The translations under genes and the position numbers were made by a program. The notes under the pieces were generated by a model. The model made no database searches. It was not told where the DNA came from and saw only the letters and a program-made list of their open reading frames with translations. A DNA stretch of 64,000 nt from Ottelia alismoides (lineage: Eukaryota > Streptophyta > Magnoliopsida > Alismatales > Hydrocharitaceae), in the NCBI GenBank assembly GCA_037367405.1, contig JAZKJV010002944.1, positions 434,001 through 498,000 of the forward strand. The letters run 5' to 3'. Each line of letters starts with the position of its first letter. The first letter of the stretch is position 1. Shown here one piece after another: positions 1 to 9,771 of this stretch.

Positions 1-40
1 ATGTAGTGACAACCTCAAAGTAAAATCGGGATTGTAATGC

Positions 41-119
41 AAGTTGATGAAATAAAACAACAAAAACAACAACAACAAAGCCTTTTCCCATAGGTAAGTA
101 GGGAAGTTGATGAAATAAA
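41..119 (-). mobile_element. 5'-truncated LINE (RTE-like) tail with 16-bp TSD
   Basis: The 16-bp word AAGTTGATGAAATAAA occurs at 41-56 and again at 104-119, and encloses 47 bp. Read on the minus strand, the insert ends in GGCTTTG followed by TTG/GTT repeats. From memory this is the usual 3' end of plant RTE-type LINEs and their SINE partners. The long perfect TSD and the simple-repeat tail at one side are what target-primed reverse transcription leaves. Almost the whole body is missing, so the family call rests on the tail only. Confidence 0.6.
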
Positions 120-480
120 TTGGAATAAAATTCACTCTTGATTTATGGGAGAGCAACCCCCGCCATTATACATAGGATGTTTGAATATTGAGAGGTGTGG
201 ATGTATCCCTAGGATAGTACCCAAAACTAGCCCTAAAACCTGCGTAATGAACTTCAAATTTTGAATGATCACCGATAAAAATGAAAAGATAAATGATCAA
301 CCTTTGTTGGTTTTCATGTGTGTGTTGGTGGAATAGGGGGTATTGCTTTCTTGGTTGAGCATGATTGTATTCTCTACCCAACCCTCTCGTAACCCTAGAT
401 GATCCACCCCCCTCTACCCATTCATCTATGTAAATCCATTCCACCCTGTAACCCTAGTTGATCTGTGATTCCCGAGTCTG
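120..480 (+). other. Unresolved segment, possibly leader of element A
   Basis: No convincing coding sequence. The stretch near 145-160 (GGGAGAGCAACCC) resembles the leader of element D near 53435 (GGGGAGAGCAACCC), which lies between PBS and gag. If the match is real, element A passes from leader to 3' tail with the coding region lost. The short minus-strand reading frame across 166-444 has no recognisable domain and is not called a gene. Confidence 0.3.
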
Positions 481-494
481 GAATCGACATCCAA

Positions 495-682
495 ATACTT
501 AGGCTACTCTTTAGCCTAAGTATAAGGGGATCCTTGTATAGTAACTGATCATTCACCGTGGATCCCTCCATCCTTATTGCATATCCAATAAATAGGCTAT
601 TTCCAGCCTAAGTATCGGGGAGCCTGAGTCATTCATTCATTCCTCTTCTAGTCTTCTTATAATTAGGTTATTTTTAACCTAA
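495..682 (+). repeat. Three PPT-like stem-loops in the tail of element A
   Basis: Stem-loop 1 (495-523) has arms ATACTTAGGCT and AGCCTAAGTAT around a 7-nt loop and is followed by a purine-rich run. Stem-loop 2 (594-610) keeps TAGGCT/AGCCTA and is followed by AGTATCGGGG. Stem-loop 3 (663-682) has TTAGGTTA/TAACCTAA followed by ATATAGGGGGG. The same structures occur in the tails of C, D and E. Their role is unknown. Confidence 0.75.
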
Positions 683-721
683 ATATAGGGGGGCATTTGA
701 GTCAATTTTGCTATATCACCT

Positions 722-840
722 TGTATTTGACCTGAGCTATGGCTTCATATCACTTTGTGCTATGAGGACATAGCAAAAGTTAAGTATAGGGGGCTATACC
801 ATATATATTGCATACATATTTTAGCCATAGCTCGTATGTT
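722..840 (+). other. Conserved tail module with decoy PPT, element A
   Basis: Contains TAAGTATAGGGGG (781-793), an AT-rich stretch with alternating TA steps, then AGCCATAGCTCGTA (about 823-836). The same order of motifs is present in C (39518-39562, opposite strand), D (61050-61120) and E (28260-28325). It lies more than a kilobase upstream of the true PPT in each element. Confidence 0.7.
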
Positions 841-1287
841 GAAATTTTTTGAAACATTTTCGGGGCTAGGGTATAAGTATCTTGTGAATTGATTTCTGTA
901 AAAATGTATGCAAATGATTTGAAAATTTTTCTAACTGTGTTACACAGTTTTGAAAAATGTTTGGCATTGGTTTGAAAAATGGGGTTTTACTCATTTTGAA
1001 AATTATTTGAAAAATGTTTTGAAAATCTATATATATTATGTGACCTGGTTTGAAAAATATTTCATATATATATATATATATATTATGTGACTTGGTTTCA
1101 AAAATCTTTTAAAAATTGAGGGTCTAGCTTCTTGTTTTATAATTATAATTAACCTTTTCCAAAAATCTCATAAAAATATGAAAACAATAAATTTAAATCT
1201 TTTCTTAAGTAGTTATTCTGAATACAGAGCTCAGAAATAAGTAGCCATTTCTTAGTGAGAGAACTATAATCTCCCTTAGCAGAGTGG
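841..1287 (+). other. AT-rich tail of element A, non-coding
   Basis: Low-complexity DNA with repeated TTTGAAAA(A/T)TG words and a (TA)n run near 1062-1083. No open frame or structural motif is recognised. It is cut at 1288 by the solo LTR insertion. Confidence 0.6.
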
Positions 1288-1292
1288 GGGAT
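1288..1292. repeat. TSD of solo LTR, left copy (GGGAT)
   Basis: GGGAT, repeated immediately after the solo LTR at 4810-4814. Confidence 0.75.
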
Positions 1293-4200
1293 TATTGTTC
1301 ACGAAAATTTCGAGGACGGAATAAATTAATGGTAAACACTCGTTGCTATCCCCAAAATCCCGTGACAAACAAAAAAATATTTTTTATTTTATTTTTGCTA
1401 CTTATTAACCTGTATAGCGGACATGGTCTAACTCAGGGAGGCTACAAATCCCGAGGGTTATTTAATTAGTCGAAAATCAAATAAAAGAAAACAAGAATCT
1501 CAAAGGACAACTATCCTTGGTTTTTGTGATTTTTTTATATGTTTTTATATTTTTATAATTTTTTTTAATTTTTTTATTTTTTGATTTTCAAATTTTTAGT
1601 GATTTCGATTTTGTAATTTTTTTTATTTTTCAAAAATAACACGAAGTAATATTCACAAGATCAAAAATACGCACACAAACACTTTTTGTAATTTTTCAAT
1701 TAATCAAAAATACTCAAAAAATGCAAAGAAAATATTTTTGGGTTTAAAAGTTTTGAAATATTTTTTAGAATTTTTGTGGAATTTTCAGATGTTTTCCTAT
1801 TTTTCTAAAAATCAAACAGTGAGAAAATGCAAAAATATGCACAGCCTGGAGCAATTTGCAACTTAAAAATATTTTAAGTGCCCAAAACTCCTGATAATTA
1901 TTTTTAAGACAAGCTAGAAGCAATTATCTACAAACAGAAACTAAAATCATAATTTTTGGATTTTTGTAGAATTTTCTGTGATTTTTATAAGATTTTTGAT
2001 ATTTTTCTTTTTTTTGGGTTTTATAAATAAATAATACATGAAAATTGGTCAGAAATTAAAAGACAATGAAATTAAACTACCCTATTTTTTTGGAATTTTT
2101 GGAACGATATTTGAATTTTTATGAATTTTTGAAGTTCAGCAAGACAAAATGACATTGTTTTTTATTTTTTTAAAAAATAAATGAAATCGAAATGCAATGA
2201 AAAATTTATGCTAAGAAGACAATCACATAAGCAGCGTAGAATAATTTTTGCAAGATTTTAAATATCAAATAACATTTATTTTATTCAAATAGAGCACACG
2301 AGTTTTTGTTCTGCAGTTCAGACTAAAATGTAAATAAGTCTTGTCTTTGCATCAAATAAATAACAAAAATAAATCACAAGGGAGAAAGCATAATTTTACC
2401 AATATACCACGTGCATGGAATGTGCTTGAGGCGGGCAGGGGCTTATTCAAAATTTATGGAAGTTCCAGGGCTGAAGATGCAAATTTTCCAAATAAAATAT
2501 TGCCCTAAGGTTTGTTCTCTTCGTATCTTCAAAATGGAGCCAACAGGGGCAAGAGGGCAAGTAGCCGCTGTCGTAGGGTCGCTGGAGGGGGCCGCCTCGC
2601 GTCGGCCGGGGCTCTAAAGGCGAAGGAGCTCGAGCGAGCGGTGGGAGCGCTACCCTCGTGCGGCGGAGATGCTAGATGGAGGAGGTCACCGCACGGGATC
2701 AACGGCAGGCGGAGGAGGGCGGTTGCGGTGCACGGGCGATGCCTGATGGGGGAGTTACGACGTCGATGGAGGGTGAACGCTGTGGATGGACGTTGCGCGC
2801 TGATCGATCTGGAGATGCGGGCGAGGGCTTCGGCGGGCTGTGGGAGTGCCGCCCTCGTGCGGCGGAGATGCTGGATGGAGGAGGTCGCTGCCGCCCAACG
2901 GATGGTGGAGAAGGTGGACGCGGGCGGTGCTTCCGAGTAAGGCCGGTGGATCTGGAACATCCGGGGGGTGGGGCCGCCGCGTGGGACGGCTGAAGTGGAG
3001 AGATGTACGACGGGCGACCCCCTACGGCTGGGGGGCGGGTGGTAGTTTTTTTTGTTTTTGTATAATTTTTTATTGTTTATTGTAAATAGTGAATAAAAGA
3101 AGAAAAAAACTTTATATATGTATATATTTTTTGTTATTTCGAAAAAAAAGAAATTAAAAACAATAGGATAAATAAATTCTTTTTTATTATTTTTATTTTT
3201 TTGTTTTTTATTAGTGATCTTGCAAAACAAACGTTTGAGAAAACGAAATGATTTTTTTATTTATTTACAAATCGGAAAAATGAACGAGGATTCGACGGAC
3301 ATGAGAGATTCGAATTCGATCTCCGGCCACCGTACGCGACCGGAGCTGAGAGAACGTGAACGATAGAAATAGAACGCATGGAGATAGAGAAAGTGAGATG
3401 AAAAATCGAGTCAGTGGCGGAATAAATCGTGGCGGATTTTAAGATCTAGATAAACAAAAAAGGACAACGAGATAAAAATGCGAGAAATAACCTACGATTA
3501 ACCTAGATAAACATAAGAAAATTGTGGATCTCACCTTAGGAGCGAAAAAGGACCGTGATCGCCTTGACAAGGCCGACTCGCTGTCACCGAATAACTCGGA
3601 GGTTAGGCACTTTTCTCGATAAAATTTTCTCTCAGAGATCTGGCTCCTCTCTCTAAAGATTGATCAAGTTGAAATGAGGGAGAAGGAGCCATATAAATAG
3701 AAAAGATAGAATGAAATTTGAATTTTTGATTTTTTTTGGTGGAAGAAATAAAAGAGATGAAGATTAAAATGAATTTTTGAATTTTTTGGTGGAAGAGATA
3801 AGAGAGATGAAATGAGATAAAATAAAAGAGATAAACATATTTACAAAACTATCTTTTTTTTTTTGAATTTTCATCACTTTATTTATTTGACTTAAAAAAT
3901 TTTATTTTTTTATTTTTTATGGTGGTTAATTAAAAATAGCAATTATATACATATATTATATACATATATGACATTATATACAAGGGTAAATGAGGAAATT
4001 AGCCTTTTTGTTTTAAGAATTTCATTATTTTATTTTTTTTATTTTTATTTAAAATAATTAGTAAGAATAATTTACAAATATATACAAATACAATATTTAC
4101 AAAATACATGAGAAAATTGCATAAACCACCCCAGAAAATTGACTTTTTAACCGTAACTCCAAAAATTATGAAAATACATCCATTTTAAAGATAATTTAAT

Positions 4201-4809
4201 TTCGAATCCAATGGAAGTGAGATTGATTCAATTTGAGCTCACATGGAGCTGGAATTGGTCTTTCAATTAATGCTTAGTGGCTTTTTCCAATTATGGTTAT
4301 TTTTATTTTGTACAAGATTTAATTGTGCAATTATTTTTATTAATTATAACACATTTTTATTTACAACTTTAGTTTTGAAAGTTATTCGATTTGAGGTCAA
4401 TTAAGGCACAAATAAATTAGTGTTAGTTTTACATAGATATACACAAAATAAGTGAGAAGTATTTACAACAACACCCACATTTTTTTTCAATTTTCTGCTT
4501 AAGGACCCTATCTCCCCCTACTTTATTCCTGGTCGATCAGGTCAAGTCTTGACCTTCTCTTGGGGTTCGGGTCAGCCTGTATCTAATACCTATATACAAT
4601 CTTCCATTTTTTTATTTTTTATTTCCTTTTCTTTATTTTTCCTTTATTTATTTATTTATTTATTTTAGGTTAAAATAAGTAAGAAGTGTACAATATTTAC
4701 ACACAGATGCATGTTAGTAAGAATATGGAGTTAGTGTTTTATGCATGTGTTTTATAAGGGATTTTAAGCTAAAATAAATGAATAAAGATGATTAATCGCA
4801 GATTCATCA
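1293..4809 (-). mobile_element. Solo LTR of an Athila-type element
   Basis: A 3517-bp unit flanked by perfect GGGAT duplications with no internal region. On the minus strand it starts TGATGAATCTGCGATTAATC at 4809, the same style of start as the LTRs of C, D and E. It ends near 1293 in AATA rather than the usual CA, which fits a C-to-T change. The end nearest 1293 (about 1400-1460) reads on the minus strand like the CTCCCTGAG...GACC motif near the U5 end of D (52062-52080). A GC-rich block at 2530-3050 has open frames on both strands but no domain. It probably formed by LTR-LTR recombination in a full element. Confidence 0.8.
2530..3050. other. GC-rich block inside the solo LTR
   Basis: Sharp rise in G+C within otherwise AT-rich LTR DNA. 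Open frames of 81 to 233 codons occur here on both strands because GC-rich DNA has few stops; none shows a domain. Similar blocks lie in the LTRs of C (about 36170-36520), D (about 49900-50900) and E (about 25450-25700). Confidence 0.55.
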
Positions 4810-4814
4810 GGGAT
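4810..4814. repeat. TSD of solo LTR, right copy (GGGAT)
   Basis: Matches 1288-1292 exactly. The flanks join to give continuous element A tail. Confidence 0.75.
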
Positions 4815-6257
4815 TAAAAGATAATGTGAATGGCACCATCTTGAAGTAACATGGGTAGCCGTCTAAAGGTCGGTACTCACACCCATGCGAGCTAAAAATG
4901 GATACAATTATTCATATGAGCTTTGGCCATTCACTATTTCTGTGAGAGTAAAAAAGTAACGCATAAAAATTGCAAAAATAAAAAATCACAAAAAATATAA
5001 CCCTGGAGTTGGTGTATTCCTGACACATTCACTATCAGTCATGGCTTAAGAAGTTGAGGACACTTGGTTTATGAGATCTTGAGAGTCTAAGTTAACAGGC
5101 CTTTGTCATTAGGGTTTGAAACTTAATAATACAAACTTCCCTAGTTTGAAAGATTTGAACGCTATATTGCACTCTTCATCTCTACCCTCTAAAGAATATG
5201 ATAAACACATCACTTTCACAACTGCATGATTGATGAGATGAGTTTATTTATCACTCGAGGAACTGGGACTGGAGATTTGAGTTTAGACCTGATTTAATGA
5301 TGCTCAAGGATGGGATAAAGTAAATGAAAGCTTCAAGAAACTTTAATGTAGCAAAACCCTAGCCAGTATGCGAACAAGTTCACATGCTATCTTTTGATAT
5401 TTACCTATGTGCTAGGGTGTGATGAAATTAAATAATTGTTGATCAATGTGTACCAACTCTTGGTAAATGCAGTGGAGCTAGCCAACCAATAAAATTGGAG
5501 AGAAGTTCTCTCATACAATGAAAAGCTCTATCATTACAAATACAAATTCAAAAGAGCTTCCACCAAAGGCGAGTGCTCCCAAACATTTCTAATTATCCAC
5601 TTGGACCAAAGCTACTAGGACCAAGGAGTCGGGCTAGCACTCAAAAAGGGCTTTGCATCGTATAGTGATACAAGTCTGGGTATCGAAGGTATCTTAGATA
5701 CTCAAAAGAGATACACCCCAGTGCACTCTCAGAAAAACAAGTGCAGACGACTTCGAGATCTCGACGGACACATTGTTCAATAAATAAAAATATACGTGTG
5801 TTGAGTAACAAGGCACTCGAGAGGACCCTTGTTCCAATGTGAGGGAGGGAAGAAAATACACAATCCTATGTCCCTCCATCCTATGGCCTTCCATCAACAC
5901 TTTCATAGTCTAACAAAATAATGAGATGGTGGATTGAATACAAGAAAAGACTTATTCCCTATTATTGAGGTTTAGGTCTAGAGGAGAGTCTCCAGGATTG
6001 GAACCTTGGGTGACATCTCGACTTGACTCTCATGAATGCAATACACTTAATGTCATATCCTTATATTATATATACAAATAGAGAGTCTGGTAATTAGAGA
6101 AGTTGAATTCCTTTTGAGTAAAGCATGGTTGAACAGAGAACTTTAGGACCACTTAAGTTGAGGGTCTTCGATGAACTGAGCCTTGAAAAATCACATGTGC
6201 TATCAATAATTATTCCAGCTCCTTCATTCTTTAGATGCTCGAGGACAAGCATAGCTT
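4815..6257 (+). other. Element A tail, non-coding, conserved with element C
   Basis: No domain-bearing frame. Blocks at 5055-5185 (ACACTTGGTTTATGAG..., CCCTAGT..GAAAGATTTG) and 5570-5890 match the reverse complement of element C at about 39040-39140 and 38330-38650. The shared blocks include the ACAAGTGCAGACGACT word and the CTTGTTCCAATG word. Conservation without a reading frame suggests RNA or cis function, or simply shared descent. Confidence 0.65.
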
Positions 6258-6270
6258 AAGTATAGGGGTG
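6258..6270 (+). other. Polypurine tract of element A
   Basis: AAGTATAGGGGTG directly before the LTR start TGATAAATC. It primes plus-strand DNA synthesis in related elements. The word AGTATAGGGG is shared with the PPTs of C, D and E. Confidence 0.8.
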
Positions 6271-7172
6271 TGATAAATCTCTGATAAATCATCACTATTT
6301 TCCCTTTTTATCCTCGAATAATAAGAGCTTCATTACAAATCTTCAGTAATTCCGCATCTTTAGTAATAATTCATCTCCCTGTAATTAATCCTAATTACTA
6401 ATTATTGTATATATAATACTAACATTTTCATTATTTTTCTTATTTAGTTAAATTACCAAAAAATAGAACAAATTTGTAAATATTTGTTTTGGTCTTAAAC
6501 AAAAACTAAAAATATAAAAATTCATAAACTAATCAAAATGCAGTGTTTTTATGTATTGAAAATGCTACCAAAAAATATCTCTTTGTACAAATGACCTTTT
6601 TCTAACTTTTTTGTCAACATGAAACTTGTAGATCTTATTAAGATCTACAACTTTCATGTTTTCACTTTTGTTAATTCGACCTTATTTTAATTCTTTTTTA
6701 TTTTTCTTTTATGTTTCTACTATTTGAATGATATGGTGCGGCCACATGGCGCTCTCTGAAGCCGCCACACGACCCACCTCTTTACCTGCCACCCAGTTAC
6801 ATTAATAACCATCTAATGCTCCTAGAAGCACCTCCATCACTACCATCCATTATCTCCCTTCTCTCAACTATATGATGAGATCATGAGATCTCATCAAAGC
6901 CACCCTTCCCCGCATCATCCTTAGCCATTGATGGCCTCTCCATTAAATGGCTATGCTTGCGCCACCTAGCCTCTCGCTTATCCACTATCGGATCCTACTC
7001 CCAGACCTCATCTCCTCCATCCACAACCACATTTCTTCCCACCATTGGATTAGATCCCCAGATCTGATCCCTATTATCGCTCTACGCCCCTATCCTGGCC
7101 GTTGGATCTCACGATCCAACGACCATCACACCGTCATCCTCCTCCCACGTACACTACACCTGACGTTAGACC
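6271..7172 (+). mobile_element. Element A 3' LTR, first part
   Basis: Begins TGATAAATCTCTGATAAATC immediately after the PPT. It is AT-rich to about 6720 and then C-rich. It is interrupted after 7172 by the copia element and continues at 17713. The plus-strand frame at 6947-7243 crosses the insertion point and is not a gene. Confidence 0.75.
7168..7172. repeat. TSD of copia element, left copy (AGACC)
   Basis: AGACC, repeated exactly at 17708-17712. Confidence 0.85.
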
Positions 7173-9756
7173 TGTTGGACATGCGAGCCCACGGTGATCC
7201 ATTATGCAATAAATGTTATTGCAAATATCATTCCCTGATCTGAAATGAAGAATAACTAATTTGCATAATAGGTCCCATAGTAAAATTAGGGTTATGTACC
7301 ATGTCCATCTTGATGATCAAACAGCTGTTGATTCAATTATTGAATTATAGAGGCTAGTTCTACGATGAATATCTAAAGAGTTAGATTGAGGACTCATCAA
7401 TCACCGTTAAATGATTATTAAGAGATGATCTCTAGCCTGAGAAGTAGATGGCAATCCTTTCTCTGAAGGCTGATATCTAACGGACCTCTTGATTCAGGTC
7501 CTCTGCATAAGAATAGAGAATCAGAGGTGTTAGATAAGTTAGGTCAAAAGAGTTGACTTAACGAGATCGAGATAACCCTATATCATATGTTTTTGTGATA
7601 TAGGCACGCATCCTCTGACCGGAGACAAATGTGTTACTATATATCTGAGTATGTACATTTGGCAAACCAATAGGTTGATGACCTAATCAAGGTCTATATA
7701 CCAGCGCGCTGGTGTGCATACAAGGGCATATGAGTAATACGATCTCTCAAAGGGATCATACAGGCTCATTTACTGAACCGGAAGACATGAGCTCACTCGA
7801 GAGATATTGGGAAGAATCAAATTCTGCGTACGGTCGTCTCGCTTTGGAAGCTTTACTGAATTTGTAAGGTTTGATATATACTTTTGGAAAGTATATGATC
7901 AACGCCTAGGTACGATATATGCTTTTAGAATGTCTATGATTGATACCAACTCCCAATGATCGAATGAGAAACTTAATGATAAATCCTTGAAGTAGACAGT
8001 GTAAAATTGATCTTATACTTCAGCATTATTCCGGGTCTTCCAGTATGCAAGATGTACAAGTATTAGGAATATCTGAGGGAGATGTGATCATAAAACGATT
8101 GTATAACCATGGCACTTCCATTCCTTGGGAGTGATGAAACGGGTCTGGATTTTAGTGACTCCTCTCATTAGAGAAGTGATCTGATCTTGGTTCAAATGTT
8201 GGACATTGTTCTAAATGTGATTCAGATGCAATGAGAAGATTACATTTACGGTCTTGATTTAACCAAGCATTTATGGGCGACCCAAGGTCTGGATTTATGA
8301 TGTGATCTTAATATCAAAGTCACTATACGTGGAACAATACAATCACCCTGTCCTTATCTCCAAGTATTCGTGGAGAAAGCGCATTATCCTTGAAAGAGTT
8401 CAAGATAATTCATTGTTGATACAAGTATCCGAGCATTGAGAAAATGGATATTTAGATGTGATTTAATTATCACGAATAATATGAATTTGATTCATATTAT
8501 AAAGAGAGTTATCTTAGATAATTAAATGTGATTTAATTATCAAAGATGTAAATAATGTGAATGTGCACATGAGAATAGAGATCCAAGATGATTAAATGTG
8601 ATCTAATTATCATGGATATGAATAATGTGCATAACACTATCCATATTAATCTCATATATTATAAATGGATTTATAATATATAAGAGAGAGCAATTTGTAA
8701 TTTACATTTGTTAATTAAATGTTGATATGAATTGGATTCACATTGGATAATTAATTGAAAATGTAATTCACATTTTATTTTGGGTTGTGAATGTGATTCA
8801 CAATTTTCCAATGGCAAGATTGCAATATTCACAAAATAATTATGAATTATTTTTGTTGAATAATTTACAACAAGTGTTGTTGTAAATCTTGGAGATTTCC
8901 ATGGAATAATGTAATCTCATGAGATATCATGAGATTACATGAGATTGCCACCAAATCCCATATTATGGAAGGAGGCAATCTTCATTCCATAATCTCCATG
9001 CTTGATTGATTTAATTTGGGTCTAAATCATATTGATTTATCATTATACATTTAATCTAAATTAAATTAATTGTTGTTTGTTTTTTACCAACAAAGTATTG
9101 GCCATTAAAAGAAACACAAATCGGTGTGAGCCATTGGATTTGTGTTGTCCATGGATTGAGATCCATGGATCCCAAAATATTATAAAAGGAGAGGCACCCC
9201 TTGCTCTTCTTGGTTACAACAACACAATGAGAACATAAGTCTCTCTCTCTCTTTCTCTCTACACACCATCTCTCTCTCTCTCTCATATGGTCGTCCACCA
9301 TGGATGCCCTAGAGAGATTCTACATCGTCGCAGCGTCATCGTTATGATGCCGGATAATTTGCTCATGGATCTCCATCTCCTTTAGTGCGTCTCGCTCGTG
9401 AAGAAGACGTCGGATCTCGTGTGTCGAGATCAGGAGATTCGCCGCTTGGATCATCAACATGGATTGCGAGAAGCACGTACACGCTTGCAAGTGTCTCCTC
9501 TGTCGGATCGGACTTGAGACATGAGGTCTCTTCGTTTAGAGACTCGATCGCTACCACGCTTCAAGATGTAATCCTATTACTTGTTTGTGGTTTAGACGAA
9601 TCGATCCGAGAAGTGTTCTTGGACCTTGTGGTTTCGTCACATGAAATTTTTAATTTATGTTGCCTCGAGCAACTAGTGCGACTAGTCGCTCCCTATCGCA
9701 TACGATGTGATCCTCACGCTTCCGTGATGCACTTAAGGATCTAACTATATCCTTCA
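7173..9756 (+). repeat. Copia 5' LTR
   Basis: 2584 bp, starting TGTTGGACATGCG and ending CCTTCA. Pairs with 15094-17707. The U3 region holds three copies of ATGTGAT(T/C)TAATTATC starting at 8456, 8526 and 8596, a 70-bp spacing. A TATA box lies at 9181-9188, followed by CT-rich runs at about 9239-9284. Confidence 0.88.
9181..9188 (+). promoter_or_regulatory. TATA box of copia 5' LTR
   Basis: TATAAAAG followed by GAGAGGCACCCC and, about 55 bp on, CT-rich repeats typical of plant transcription starts. The same arrangement is present in the 3' LTR at 17124. Confidence 0.65.
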
Positions 9757-9758
9757 AG

Positions 9759-9771
9759 TGGTATCAGAGCC
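9759..9771 (+). other. Copia primer binding site (initiator Met tRNA)
   Basis: TGGTATCAGAGCC lies two bases after the LTR end. This is the standard plant copia primer site, complementary to the 3' end of initiator methionine tRNA. Confidence 0.93.

Noticed and set aside
1284..1469. 61-codon frame near the TTCGAGGACGG word as the end of another gypsy polyprotein
   Set aside because: The word resembles the end of some chromovirus polyproteins, but the position is the U5 end of the solo LTR and the flanking TSD fits that reading.
2512..3230. Frames of up to 233 codons on both strands
   Set aside because: They fall in the GC-rich block of the solo LTR. Composition explains the lack of stops, and the minus-strand frame is full of low-complexity sequence.
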